This document shows, piece by piece, positions 6,697 through 15,589 of a stretch of DNA of 35,019 bases. Numbering within the stretch: position 1 is the stretch's first letter; every line of letters begins with the position of its first letter. This DNA is from M55B154 sp964486725 (GTDB lineage Bacteria; Spirochaetota; UBA4802; UB4802). A model generated the notes under the pieces. The model worked only from the letters and a program-made list of their open reading frames with translations. It was not told the DNA's origin and did no database searches. The stretch spans positions 1-35,019 of the forward strand of contig CAZAOK010000035.1 in assembly GCA_964486725.1 (NCBI GenBank), in the 5' to 3' direction. The translations under genes and the position numbers were made by a program.

Positions 6697-8688
6697 TCAC
6701 AACAGGTCATAGGGATCTATATCTATTTCCAGGTATACATCACTTGATCCCATGCTTTTCTTCACCATTTCAGCCGCCCTTGTAAGATTGGTACTTGAGG
6801 TGCTTTTTAAAATTATATGATGCCTGTAGTTCTTCGCGATCTTCGTCAGGGGTGCGGGAGACGGGCCGACCACCTGTACAGGCAGGTTTTCCCTGGAAAT
6901 AGTTCTGTTCAACGCGTCTGCGCATTCATTCACCACCTTAATAACACGATCTTCATGTATTCCCCGTATCAGAAGCCTCGCAAGCCGTGTAAATGGGGGA
7001 TATCCAAGTGCCCGTCTTGCTTCAAGTTCATATCGGTAAAATCCCATGTAATCGTTTCTTCGTAAAAAATCGAAAAGTGGATACCCGTCATTAAGGGTTT
7101 GCACAACTACCCTGCCGGGGATAGAACCCCTGCCGCATCTCCCCGATACCTGCATCAGCAGGGAAAAAATGCGCTCCTGTGCCCTGAAATCAGGAAGGCT
7201 CATCCCCACATCAGCAAGGATTATACCCACAACTGATACATTATGAAAATCAAACCCCTTGGCCACCATCTGCGTACCAAGAAGAATATTTACCTCTCCG
7301 CTTTTCATCTTCTCCATCAGGTCATACACGGTACCTTTTTTCCTGGCGCTGTCATGATCCAGGCGAAATATTGAATATCCATTAAACACACCCTGTATTA
7401 TTTCTTCCAGGCGCTGCGTACCTGAACCAAGCCGAACCAGTTCTTCTGATTCACATTCGGGACATACCGGGGGAATTTTTCTTTTGAATCCGCAATAATG
7501 GCATAACAATGAATCCCTGCCATGACTGGTGAGACTGATGCTGCAGGAGGGGCATTGCAGAATATGACCGCATTCATCGCATACCACCACCGGTGAAAAA
7601 CCGCGGCGATTCAGCAAAAGTATCACCTGTTCGTTTCGGTCGACTGCCTTTTTAGTATACAGGGTTAAAATGGGTGAAATCATTTTCTCCGGACGGGAAG
7701 AGTTAAGTTTTACAATCTCAAGACCGGGTAATTTCGCGTTACCGAACCGTTCCTCCAGGCGGTGTAATACCATTTGTCCTCTTTCCGCGGCAAAAAGAGA
7801 TTCAACTGAAGGGGTTGCCGACCCCAGCACCAGCATGGCATTTTCAGTTTTTGAACGGTAAAAAGCCAGGCGCCTGGCATTATACCTGGGGGTGCTGTGT
7901 TCTTTATATGAACTGTCATGTTCTTCGTCTACGATTATCAGCCCGGTATCCGGCCCCTGTAGAAATATTGCCGAACGGGTGCCGATAGCTATCTTCGCGT
8001 CCCCGGAAAAAAAACGCTTCCAACTGTGAAGCCGCTGGTTTTTCGTCAGCTGGCTGTGATACACGATCAGGTCATCGCCGAATACATGGTACAGGCGCTG
8101 GTATATCTGTGATGAAAGGGATATTTCCGGAACCAGGTATATTACCGAGCGGCCTTCTTCCATGACCTTCTGGGCAAGTCTCACATACACTTCCGTTTTA
8201 CCGCTTCCGGTGATGCCATAAAGCAGGTGAACCATCCTGCCTGCTTCCCTGTGGGCAAGCACATTCAAATATACTTCCTGCTGCCTGTCTGTTAACAACA
8301 CACTGGCTGTTTCATCTTTCTCAAAAGGATGGGTAAAACGGTTTGACGGCTTGTCACCGGAGGGCAACGCCATGGACATGGCCTCACCCGTTTCGCACAC
8401 GTACGAATCGGCAACATACCGGGCGAGATCAACCAGCCTGTGGTCGAATATGGGTTCAGAATCGATCACGCTGTGCAACATCTTCAAACCGGGAAAATCC
8501 GGTTTTTGATCATGAACATGATGAATGAATCCCCTGGCCATCCTGTTTTTAAAATGCACTTTTACCCGCATACCGGGTTGAACGTGAACATCTGCCGGAA
8601 CCTGGTAGGTAAAACTTCCCTTAACCGGGTAACCCACGTATACTTCTGCAAAAAGTGATTCTTCCATGGTAACGTGGTTTTCTTTCAT
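6697..8688 (-). CDS. priA: Primosomal protein N' (replication restart helicase PriA)
   Basis: A 663-aa superfamily 2 helicase that recognises stalled forks and reloads the replisome. Walker A YGITGSGKTEV is near residues 157-167 and the DEEH box near 254-257. Eight cysteines in four CxxC pairs (370, 373, 379, 382, 396, 399, 409, 412) form the two zinc sites. The start at 8688 is chosen because its ATG overlaps the stop of the upstream gene as ATGA (8685-8688), which implies translational coupling. A GTG at 8730 and an ATG at 8667 are alternatives. It is the last gene of the eleven-gene run that starts with rpoN. Confidence 0.95.
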   Translation of the reverse strand: MKENHVTMEESLFAEVYVGYPVKGSFTYQVPADVHVQPGMRVKVHFKNRMARGFIHHVHDQKPDFPGLKMLHSVIDSEPIFDHRLVDLARYVADSYVCETGEAMSMALPSGDKPSNRFTHPFEKDETASVLLTDRQQEVYLNVLAHREAGRMVHLLYGITGSGKTEVYVRLAQKVMEEGRSVIYLVPEISLSSQIYQRLYHVFGDDLIVYHSQLTKNQRLHSWKRFFSGDAKIAIGTRSAIFLQGPDTGLIIVDEEHDSSYKEHSTPRYNARRLAFYRSKTENAMLVLGSATPSVESLFAAERGQMVLHRLEERFGNAKLPGLEIVKLNSSRPEKMISPILTLYTKKAVDRNEQVILLLNRRGFSPVVVCDECGHILQCPSCSISLTSHGRDSLLCHYCGFKRKIPPVCPECESEELVRLGSGTQRLEEIIQGVFNGYSIFRLDHDSARKKGTVYDLMEKMKSGEVNILLGTQMVAKGFDFHNVSVVGIILADVGMSLPDFRAQERIFSLLMQVSGRCGRGSIPGRVVVQTLNDGYPLFDFLRRNDYMGFYRYELEARRALGYPPFTRLARLLIRGIHEDRVIKVVNECADALNRTISRENLPVQVVGPSPAPLTKIAKNYRHHIILKSTSSTNLTRAAEMVKKSMGSSDVYLEIDIDPYDLL

Positions 8689-9371
8689 ACACTGTTCATT
8701 TCTGCACTGACAAGTTTCAGTGTTTTCCACGCCTTTCCCTTTAAGTCAGGATTCTTTATAAGGGTAATCGGATGTTCTATGTTATACCAGGATATTCCTT
8801 CACTTTCATGTATTATCTTCTGAAGTGGTACAATTTCTCCAAATACCATGACCAGAAGGGGCTTTATCAGTTCAATCTCCTTTTTTAATATATGCTGACA
8901 TTCCCTGAACATGGAACTGGGACGATGTATTGTTTCTGATGGTTCACACTTTATTATACTGGTTATATAGCACTTAGAGAATTCAATATCGATTGCGGCC
9001 AGCATTTTTTTCAACAGGTCAACAGATTCAGCTTTGAACTGCTTCTTCTCAAATGAAGATACCATGGCAGGGGCATTAAGTATTATCATTATACCGTTGG
9101 TGCCGCTTCCCACACCACATTTCTTCTCTTTGGCACCTGCGCAACGTGAACAATTCATTATCATTTCGTTTAAGTCGTTACGATTTTCAGGATGGGAAGT
9201 CATATCAATGGAAGGTGATTCTTCCTCACCGGTTGTCTCTCCTGTAATGCCTGATGATATCCATTCATTAAGCATGGATCGTTCAAGGTCATTACGCACC
9301 TTCAGCAGGGGAAACCTGTTCTTTCGGGAAGCAATATGCATTGCCAGGTTTTTATACAATTCGTTTTTCAA
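8685..9371 (-). CDS. Uracil-DNA glycosylase superfamily protein, probably catalytically degenerate
   Basis: A 228-aa protein resembling family 4 uracil-DNA glycosylases. Four cysteines, C74, C77, C142 and C158, have the CxxC plus 16-residue spacing of the family's [4Fe-4S] cluster, and YITSIIKCEP matches the YITNVVKCRPP segment. The catalytic motif A, normally GEAPG followed by an acidic residue, reads LNAPA here. The HPS motif B reads EHPIT at 199-203. An N-terminal extension of about 70 residues is not typical of the family. The TTG start overlaps the ntrX stop as TTGA (9368-9371), and the stop overlaps the priA start. It may bind DNA or act as a redox-sensing structural protein rather than excise uracil. 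Confidence 0.68.
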   Translation of the reverse strand: MKNELYKNLAMHIASRKNRFPLLKVRNDLERSMLNEWISSGITGETTGEEESPSIDMTSHPENRNDLNEMIMNCSRCAGAKEKKCGVGSGTNGIMIILNAPAMVSSFEKKQFKAESVDLLKKMLAAIDIEFSKCYITSIIKCEPSETIHRPSSMFRECQHILKKEIELIKPLLVMVFGEIVPLQKIIHESEGISWYNIEHPITLIKNPDLKGKAWKTLKLVSAEMNSV

Positions 9372-10723
9372 AGCTTGTCAACATCCACGTGATACTGGTT
9401 AATCTTTCTGTGAAGATTGGTTCTTTCTATACCCAGGGCCCGGGCGGTTTCAGATATATTTTTATTATTCTTCTTAAGGGCATTTATTATATAGTCCTTT
9501 TCAAATTCTTCCCGTGCTTTTTTAAGGTTTGAATAATCCCTGGAAAATGTATCTTCGTAATCGTATGAACTGATATGTTTTTTTATGTCCTCAAGTGTAA
9601 TCACTTCACCCTGCACCATTATTGAAAGCCGCTCTATAACATTCTTCAACTCCCGAACATTACCCGGCCAGGAATATTCCATGAGAAAATCCATGCCATC
9701 TTCAGATATTTCCTTGTCGCCAAGTCCGTGCTCATTGGTGCTTTTCTTGAGAAAATAATCCACCAGCAACGGTATATCCTTTACCCTTTCTGACAGGGCA
9801 GGCACGTGAATAGGTATCACATTAAGCCGGTAATACAGGTCTTCACGAAACTGTCCCGATTCAATCGCTTCTTTTATATCAATATTGGTAGCCGAAATGA
9901 CACGTACATCCACACTGATAACATCATTGCCCCCTACACGTTCAAACTCCTGTTCCTGTAATACCCTGAGCACTTTTGCCTGCGCGCTTGGGCTCATGTC
10001 ACAAACCTCGTCCAGGAAAAGTGTTCCCTGGTGGGCAAGCTCGAATTTCCCAAGTCTCCTGGAGACTGCTCCCGTAAAAGAGCCCTTCTCATGTCCGAAC
10101 AGTTCACTTTCAATCAACTCGTCAGGTATTGCCGCGCAATTAACCTTTATGAATGGTTTGTCGTTGCGCTGGGATTTCCTGTAAATAGCCTTTGCTACAA
10201 GTTCTTTTCCTGTTCCGTTGTCACCTGTAATAAACACTCTTGCGTTGGTTGATGCTGCAGTTTCAATAACGGTCTTCACTTCCCGGATGGGAGACGATTC
10301 GCCGATCATGTCATCTTCCATCATAATATTCTGTCTTAATTGTATGTTTTCACGTTTCAGCCGAACCTTCTCCAGGGCGTTGTTCAGCGATGTGAGTACC
10401 CTTTCCATTGACGGAGGCTTTTCCAGGAAATCATATGCTCCCATTTTTGTTGAGCGTACCGCGATATCAATTGATCCATGACCTGAAATCATGATAACCG
10501 ATGTATCAGGTTTTGTCTGGCGAATATTTGCAAGAATTTCCAGGCCATCAATGTCAGGAAGCCATACGTCAAGAAAAACAACCTCGCATTCATTGTTCCG
10601 TATAAACTGCAGCGCCTGGTTTCCCGTTTCAGCCGTATACACAATATGCCCCTCATCCTGCAATATTGCTCCAAGCGTAGAGAGTATATGAGTTTCATCG
10701 TCAACCACAAGTATCTTAGCCAT
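9368..10723 (-). CDS. ntrX: Sigma-54-dependent response regulator, NtrX-like
   Basis: A 451-aa three-domain activator. The receiver domain (1-120) has acidic residues D8, D9, phosphoacceptor D52 and K102. The AAA+ domain has Walker A GDNGTGKE (167-174), a sigma-54 contact loop GSFTGA (214-219, Ser for the usual Ala) and Walker B GTLFLDEV. A Fis-type helix-turn-helix closes the protein, with ISETARALGIERTNLHRKI. It should be phosphorylated by the NtrY-like kinase encoded 15 bases upstream, and should drive transcription by the RpoN made from the first gene of the same run. AAAGGTGG lies upstream of the start. NtrX is favoured over NtrC because of the NtrY-type partner; target genes are unknown. 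Confidence 0.9.
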   Translation of the reverse strand: MAKILVVDDETHILSTLGAILQDEGHIVYTAETGNQALQFIRNNECEVVFLDVWLPDIDGLEILANIRQTKPDTSVIMISGHGSIDIAVRSTKMGAYDFLEKPPSMERVLTSLNNALEKVRLKRENIQLRQNIMMEDDMIGESSPIREVKTVIETAASTNARVFITGDNGTGKELVAKAIYRKSQRNDKPFIKVNCAAIPDELIESELFGHEKGSFTGAVSRRLGKFELAHQGTLFLDEVCDMSPSAQAKVLRVLQEQEFERVGGNDVISVDVRVISATNIDIKEAIESGQFREDLYYRLNVIPIHVPALSERVKDIPLLVDYFLKKSTNEHGLGDKEISEDGMDFLMEYSWPGNVRELKNVIERLSIMVQGEVITLEDIKKHISSYDYEDTFSRDYSNLKKAREEFEKDYIINALKKNNKNISETARALGIERTNLHRKINQYHVDVDKL

Positions 10724-10738
10724 AAATAACCACCTTTA

Positions 10739-12547
10739 CTATACAGGCAACTCGATGGTAAATGTACTGCCCTTGCCGTATTCTGACTGGCAGTAAATTC
10801 GTCCACCATGTTCTATAATAATCTTTTCCACTATTGTCAACCCCAGTCCGGTACCATTTTCCTTTTTTGAGAAAGTAGGTTCAAAAATATTCGAAATGTC
10901 TACTTCTTCTATTCCTATACCATAATCACGTATCACGATCTTTGCCATTTTATTGTCCGGATCTTCAATATAGCTGGTATGTACTTCAATATCACCTTCG
11001 TCATTACTGGCCTCAATGGCATTTTGTATAAGATTTGTCAATGCCTGGCGGATAAGCCCCCTGTCAAGGTACAGTTCAGGCAATGAATCATCCAGGTTAA
11101 TAATGAAATGAATATTCTCATGTCCCTTAAAAAAATGCACGCAATTCTCGACAATCTCATTCAATGACTGGTATTCAGGCTGTATTTCAGGTAAACGGGC
11201 AAACCTGGAAAACTCTGAAAGAAGTCGCATCAATACATTCACCTCTTCAACAATAGTAGAGGTGCCCTGCTTCACAATGGCATCAAGGTCATGATGCCCT
11301 TCGCTGTAGCGACGGTAAATTCTCTCTGCTGAAAGACGAATAGGGGTTAACGGGTTCTTTATCTCGTGTACAAGCTTTCTGGCTATATCGCGCCATGCCT
11401 GCAGTTTCTGTGTCTGGTACATCACCCTGCGTCCGTGTTCCAGCTGTTCAACCATGCGGTTAAAAGAATTGAAAAGAAGGGTCATCTCGTCTTTCTCGCT
11501 TCTATACAATTTCACGGAAAAATCACCGGAAGCAACCTGTTTTGCCGCATCCACAAGCTCAAACGCCGGACGGGAAATACTTTTTGACAGCACAAAACTG
11601 ATAATTGCCGCCAGCATAATAATTACAAGTGAAATAGTAATAAGGGCAATGCCAACCCCGGTCTGAAAATAGGGCTTTAGAAATTCCTGTTGACGGTAAT
11701 TACCATATGTTTTTTCAAACAGAGTTAACCTTCGTGTTTTATCTGGTGAAATATACTGGTACATTGCCAGTATATTTTTCCCATACAGGGTGTGTGCGAC
11801 AATGATGGTCTTCCCGTTTATGAACAACCGGTCAACATGTACATCACTTCCAAGGTCAGCCACACTGAGAAATTGTTTCAGCTGTTCTACGTCTTCAACT
11901 TGCTTTTTGCCAACCGTAGATGTGTCGAAAGAAATATTATTCCTGAATGGCGAAGATGATATAATGTGTCCCACAAGAATACTGTAATGAGGATTGTTGT
12001 CCGCGCCAAGAAATTCAGCATACTGGCGCTTGTAGTATCCTGTTGAATAAACCCCCTGGATAATATTAAACCTTACAAGTTTCAGCTGGTACCGCATGTC
12101 CTCGATGTCATCCTGTAATGATTCCTGGGACATCTCAATAGCCTCCTCAAGGGCCACTGCTGTTTTACCGGTTATCAGTTCGCTTATTGTTGTATTGATC
12201 ATGTTATTCGATATGATAATGATGGGTATGGATGGAAGAATAGCCACAACTATCAGGGCAACCGCGATTTTCAGTCGAATACTTGTGGTAATTTCGGCGT
12301 CCTGTTTTCTAATTTGAGACCTGAATGAAATAACCAGGAAATAAATGGCAGCGATCAGGGGTACCAGCATAACCGTATACAGGAAAAAATTTCGTCCGAT
12401 TTCATCCTGCTGATACCTTGGATACAGGCTCAAAAGCATGACCGCGGTAAAGAGAAAAACACCAAGTAAAAACAGCACGTCCTGAAATTTCGGACGTCGC
12501 AGGTATCCCCCCATTATTTTCTTTCTGTTGCTTCCGGTTTCTGTCAT
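10739..12547 (-). CDS. ntrY: Sensor histidine kinase, NtrY-like
   Basis: A 602-aa inner-membrane kinase. Transmembrane segments lie near residues 24-42, 57-74, 92-114 and 297-321, with a periplasmic domain of about 180 residues between the last two. A HAMP linker (about 322-375) leads to the HisKA segment LVHEIKNPLTPIRLSAERI with phospho-His 394, then to a HATPase with the N box LIQNAIEAS, DYGIGI and GTGLGLTI. The layout is that of NtrY, but no PAS domain is apparent between HAMP and HisKA, which makes it shorter than proteobacterial NtrY. AGGA precedes the start. The neighbouring DUF4390 gene upstream is a known companion of ntrY. The signal is not known. Confidence 0.9.
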   Translation of the reverse strand: MTETGSNRKKIMGGYLRRPKFQDVLFLLGVFLFTAVMLLSLYPRYQQDEIGRNFFLYTVMLVPLIAAIYFLVISFRSQIRKQDAEITTSIRLKIAVALIVVAILPSIPIIIISNNMINTTISELITGKTAVALEEAIEMSQESLQDDIEDMRYQLKLVRFNIIQGVYSTGYYKRQYAEFLGADNNPHYSILVGHIISSSPFRNNISFDTSTVGKKQVEDVEQLKQFLSVADLGSDVHVDRLFINGKTIIVAHTLYGKNILAMYQYISPDKTRRLTLFEKTYGNYRQQEFLKPYFQTGVGIALITISLVIIMLAAIISFVLSKSISRPAFELVDAAKQVASGDFSVKLYRSEKDEMTLLFNSFNRMVEQLEHGRRVMYQTQKLQAWRDIARKLVHEIKNPLTPIRLSAERIYRRYSEGHHDLDAIVKQGTSTIVEEVNVLMRLLSEFSRFARLPEIQPEYQSLNEIVENCVHFFKGHENIHFIINLDDSLPELYLDRGLIRQALTNLIQNAIEASNDEGDIEVHTSYIEDPDNKMAKIVIRDYGIGIEEVDISNIFEPTFSKKENGTGLGLTIVEKIIIEHGGRIYCQSEYGKGSTFTIELPV

Positions 12548-12585
12548 TATATTCCTGTATGGTATGTTAGTCCGGGTAACCCCGG

Positions 12586-13155
12586 TTATCTTTCAGCGTT
12601 AATTTTCCGCAGGCTGGGACCCTCCTGCCAACCTGTGTTAAAATCCCATAGACCAATAATATACTCAAAGATATAATTTATGGGAAAATAGAGCTTCATC
12701 GAGGTGAATTCCACACGCGAACGAACATAGCAATCACGACTCTGGTATCTCTTTACATCCTTGAGAACAAATGTATGTGAATAAAAAAGGTCACTTAAAA
12801 AAGAATCGTTATTATGCAGGTAATGCGGTATATCACCTTCATACACTATGAATGCCTGTTTGAAGAAATCATATTTAACAATTCGGGTTATTCGTCTTCT
12901 CACCAGCACTTTCTTCTTGAGTAGTGGAAGTGCTGAATCTTCTACGATCTCAAAAGAATAGATTACCTTCCCTTCGATTCCTCTTTTAACCGCTTCGGCA
13001 AGGTCATTTCGGTGAAATTTCGTGATAGAAAACTGTATAACCAGGTCATCCCTTTTAAATGTTACAGATTCATATTTCACTTCAGCAGCACCTCCCGGAA
13101 TACCCAGCAGGTGCAAGAACAACACCGAAATGCATGCAATATAACGTGTTTTCAT
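12586..13155 (-). CDS. DUF4390 family exported protein
   Basis: A 189-aa protein with a signal peptide (about residues 1-24, ending near GGAAEV). The mature part is mostly beta-rich with the pattern seen in DUF4390, a family I know chiefly as the gene directly upstream of ntrY. Its ATG follows the stop of the preceding gene with no gap, and 38 bases separate it from ntrY. A periplasmic place beside the sensor domain of NtrY suggests an accessory or signal-modulating role, which is inference. Confidence 0.7.
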   Translation of the reverse strand: MKTRYIACISVLFLHLLGIPGGAAEVKYESVTFKRDDLVIQFSITKFHRNDLAEAVKRGIEGKVIYSFEIVEDSALPLLKKKVLVRRRITRIVKYDFFKQAFIVYEGDIPHYLHNNDSFLSDLFYSHTFVLKDVKRYQSRDCYVRSRVEFTSMKLYFPINYIFEYIIGLWDFNTGWQEGPSLRKINAER

Positions 13156-13755
13156 TTAAAAACTGAATCTTCTCTTTACTGACAGGTTCACGTTGCCCGC
13201 GTCAGGATTATATGATATATCGATATTCTGTTTCTGCCGCCAGTATGGGTAATAAACTTCCCTGTTGTAATCCCTGGTGGAATCAACCGCGTCAACCACA
13301 CAAAGCACCTTGGTAACCAGGATGGAAAAGGCCAGTCCCAGTATCATCCCCCTGTCCTGCATACTCATATCTGTCCAGTTAATAATTTCATCCTCTGACT
13401 GGTATTTCTCGGAAAGATGAAACAGCATATACAGAAACAGTCCCTTCTGTGACATATCGGCCACAAGAAACAACGAACCTTTCGCATAGTCCTGGGCATA
13501 AAACTGCCCCAATCCTGTCCATGACCATGACAACACACCCGCTACGAAAGGGTCTTTGTATTGGGGAACATACGGGAAGGCTCTTTCAACGTCAGGTTTA
13601 TCCCGCGTATCCTCAGATTGTTGAGTGGCCTGGTTAGTATCAGCAGCATTAAGGATACGCGGCATAACACACACCATCACACATACGGCCAGGATTATAT
13701 GTACTGAAAACCATTTACATACGCGTAGTAAATCCAATGAAGAAACCTCCATCAT
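13156..13755 (-). CDS. DUF5683-like membrane protein (copy 2)
   Basis: A 199-aa protein with an N-terminal signal or membrane segment and the family signature DPFVAGVLSWSWTGLGQFY followed by a KGSLFLVAD membrane stretch. It is a paralogue of the gene just upstream (13715-14326). The longest reading starts with ATG 13755 and overlaps that gene by 41 bases. A GGAGG within the first codons would instead serve a TTG at 13737, giving a six-residue shorter protein; I cannot decide. It ends immediately before the DUF4390 start. The function of this family is not known to me. Confidence 0.72.
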   Translation of the reverse strand: MMEVSSLDLLRVCKWFSVHIILAVCVMVCVMPRILNAADTNQATQQSEDTRDKPDVERAFPYVPQYKDPFVAGVLSWSWTGLGQFYAQDYAKGSLFLVADMSQKGLFLYMLFHLSEKYQSEDEIINWTDMSMQDRGMILGLAFSILVTKVLCVVDAVDSTRDYNREVYYPYWRQKQNIDISYNPDAGNVNLSVKRRFSF

Positions 13756-14326
13756 CCCGATAACTCATTTCGATTTCAGGATATTTCCTGTTTATCCTGA
13801 GTCTTTCCTCTTCAAGCCATCCATTATAATCTTTCGCAGACTGAACAGCATCTGATATGTTATATGCGTGGATAATTAAAAGTGCCGAAAGCATACCGTA
13901 AAAAATATTTTTCCGCTCGGTGGAAATTCCCCCCAGTTCAGTTCTCTTGGCATCAACCCGCATATTAAAACCGGAATCACCGCCTGCTGAAAAATTAAAA
14001 TCGAGAAAATACAATAGTGAACCGAAAAGAAGTGTGTACTCTGTCATAAGAAACACGGTACCCTTCGCTATTTCACCTGAGTAATACTGGCCAAGACCAG
14101 GCATATACATGGAAAGGATGCCTGCAAAAAGGGGATCTTTTTTATGCTCAAGCAATACCATTGTCTCGTACTCTTCTTCAGGGATGTGGAATGATCTGTC
14201 ATCTCCTGCCTGCCCCTGTGCAGCCACAGCCGGCACAGAAACACATATCATTGCGGAAATTAAACACATCAATACGAATCGCACCCCCGGTTTTCCTGAT
14301 AACATTACCCTGTTCTTTTCAGTCAT
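13715..14326 (-). CDS. DUF5683-like membrane protein (copy 1)
   Basis: A 203-aa protein with a cleavable signal sequence ending near AVAAQG and the signature DPLFAGILSMYMPGLGQYY, then KGTVFLMTEYTLLFG as a membrane segment. A second hydrophobic segment follows near residue 145. The paralogue at 13156-13755 shares this order (D-P-x-x-A-G-x-L-S, G-L-G-Q, K-G-x-x-F-L). It lies 20 bases after ptsH. Two tandem copies in a sigma-54/PTS operon suggest two subunits of one envelope assembly, which is inference. Confidence 0.72.
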   Translation of the reverse strand: MTEKNRVMLSGKPGVRFVLMCLISAMICVSVPAVAAQGQAGDDRSFHIPEEEYETMVLLEHKKDPLFAGILSMYMPGLGQYYSGEIAKGTVFLMTEYTLLFGSLLYFLDFNFSAGGDSGFNMRVDAKRTELGGISTERKNIFYGMLSALLIIHAYNISDAVQSAKDYNGWLEEERLRINRKYPEIEMSYRDDGGFFIGFTTRM

Positions 14327-14346
14327 AATAATAACCTGCTCACTCT

Positions 14347-14613
14347 TTATTTCTGCTGAAAGTCATTTTCAATAAGGCTTGTCAGGGTATCAACAGCCTC
14401 CGACTCCTGCTCCCCATGCGCACGCACTATGAGCTGAGAGCCGGAGGTAATTGCCAATCCCAGTACAGACATGATTGATTTGCCGTTGGCTTCAACTTCA
14501 TCTTTTATCAGAAATACCTCACATGGGTACTTCATGGCTTCACGCACGAACATCATGGCTGGCCGGGCGTGAACTCCCGCGTCACTTCTAACCTTAACCT
14601 CTTTCTCAACCAT
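14347..14613 (-). CDS. ptsH: HPr phosphocarrier protein
   Basis: An 88-aa HPr. His15 in AGVHARPA is the site phosphorylated by PEP through enzyme I. Ser46 in GKSIMSVLGL is the regulatory site of HPr kinase. Both are intact, and HprK is encoded directly upstream with an 8-base overlap (14606-14613). No enzyme I or sugar permease is in the window, so a regulatory rather than transport role is likely. AGGAGAA precedes the start by about 11 bases. Confidence 0.95.
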   Translation of the reverse strand: MVEKEVKVRSDAGVHARPAMMFVREAMKYPCEVFLIKDEVEANGKSIMSVLGLAITSGSQLIVRAHGEQESEAVDTLTSLIENDFQQK

Positions 14614-15565
14614 TGGAACGTTTATTCTCCTTTAGCATCCAGTCTTGTATCTTCATATCCAGTTCCCTGGCAGAGTATACTCCCATTTTCTTCAGCCGCT
14701 GGTTAAGGGCCGCGGTTTCAATAATTATCGGAATATTTCGTCCCGGTCGTACCGGTATGACTATATACGGAAGATCTATATCAAGAATGGTATACCTGGT
14801 TTCATCTATTCCCAGCCGATCATAATGTGTCTCGGGGTTCCATTCTTCAAGCATTGCCACAAGTTCTATACGTTTCCTGTTGCGCACAGAGCTTATTCCA
14901 AAGATATCTTTGACATTGATAATCCCAAGCCCCCTTATCTCCATATGATGACGTATTACCTCGGAACCGTTGCCCATTATAAGGGACTCGTCAACCTTGG
15001 TAACTTCGACAATATCATCGGCCACCAGTCGTTGTCCACGTTCAACCAGCTCCAGGGCGCATTCACTCTTCCCAACACCACTTTTACCGATCAGAAGAAC
15101 TCCAAGACCAAACACATCCACCAGTGTTCCGTGAATGCTGGTGAAAGGGGCGAAAGAATTCTCAACAACATGCGTAAGCAGACTGATAAATCTTGTAGTT
15201 TGATGCTTCGTCACAAAAACGGGAACATTGTTTTTTTGGGCAAACTCTATAAATACTTCATCTGGATACTCGTTATGGGTGAACACACAGCAAAGCACAT
15301 CGTATGAAAAATATTTATGATATATTTCATTGCGCCTCTCCCGGTCCAGGTTCTTCATGAAAGCTGTTTCACCCAGCCCGAAGATCTGAATCCTGTCATA
15401 AGCGAAGAATTCAAAGAAACCGGCCAGGCTTAACCCCGGCCTGTTGATTTCACCAACAGATATTTCCTTGTCCAGGCCGTTATTACCGGCCACAAGCATA
15501 AGCTGCAGGTCAATCTTCCCGGTATACTCCACCAGGTCACGTATAAAGATCTGTTTTTTTTTCAT
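14606..15565 (-). CDS. hprK: HPr kinase/phosphorylase
   Basis: A 319-aa bifunctional enzyme that phosphorylates and dephosphorylates Ser46 of HPr in response to metabolic state. The Walker A GKSGVGKS is at 160-167, the conserved His in SIHG at about 145, the acidic pair VADDIVEV at about 181-188, and the family signature EIRGLGIINV at 209-218. The ATG at 15565 (MKKKQIFI) is preferred over a TTG at 15589 that would abut the hpf stop. With ptsH, rpoN and ntrYX in the same run, its output probably feeds sigma-54 control, as proposed for Gram-negative bacteria with truncated PTS systems. Confidence 0.94.
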   Translation of the reverse strand: MKKKQIFIRDLVEYTGKIDLQLMLVAGNNGLDKEISVGEINRPGLSLAGFFEFFAYDRIQIFGLGETAFMKNLDRERRNEIYHKYFSYDVLCCVFTHNEYPDEVFIEFAQKNNVPVFVTKHQTTRFISLLTHVVENSFAPFTSIHGTLVDVFGLGVLLIGKSGVGKSECALELVERGQRLVADDIVEVTKVDESLIMGNGSEVIRHHMEIRGLGIINVKDIFGISSVRNRKRIELVAMLEEWNPETHYDRLGIDETRYTILDIDLPYIVIPVRPGRNIPIIIETAALNQRLKKMGVYSARELDMKIQDWMLKENKRSNG

Positions 15566-15589
15566 AATCCTGTTCCCGCACACCGGCAA

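Noticed and set aside
9122..9150. Sigma-54 -24/-12 promoter at TGGCAC
   Set aside because: TGGCAC occurs several times inside genes, but none is followed at the right distance by a TTGC-type -12 element.
14645..15307. 220-codon open frame on the plus strand
   Set aside because: It is antisense to hprK, whose motifs are clear; no ribosome binding site or domain.
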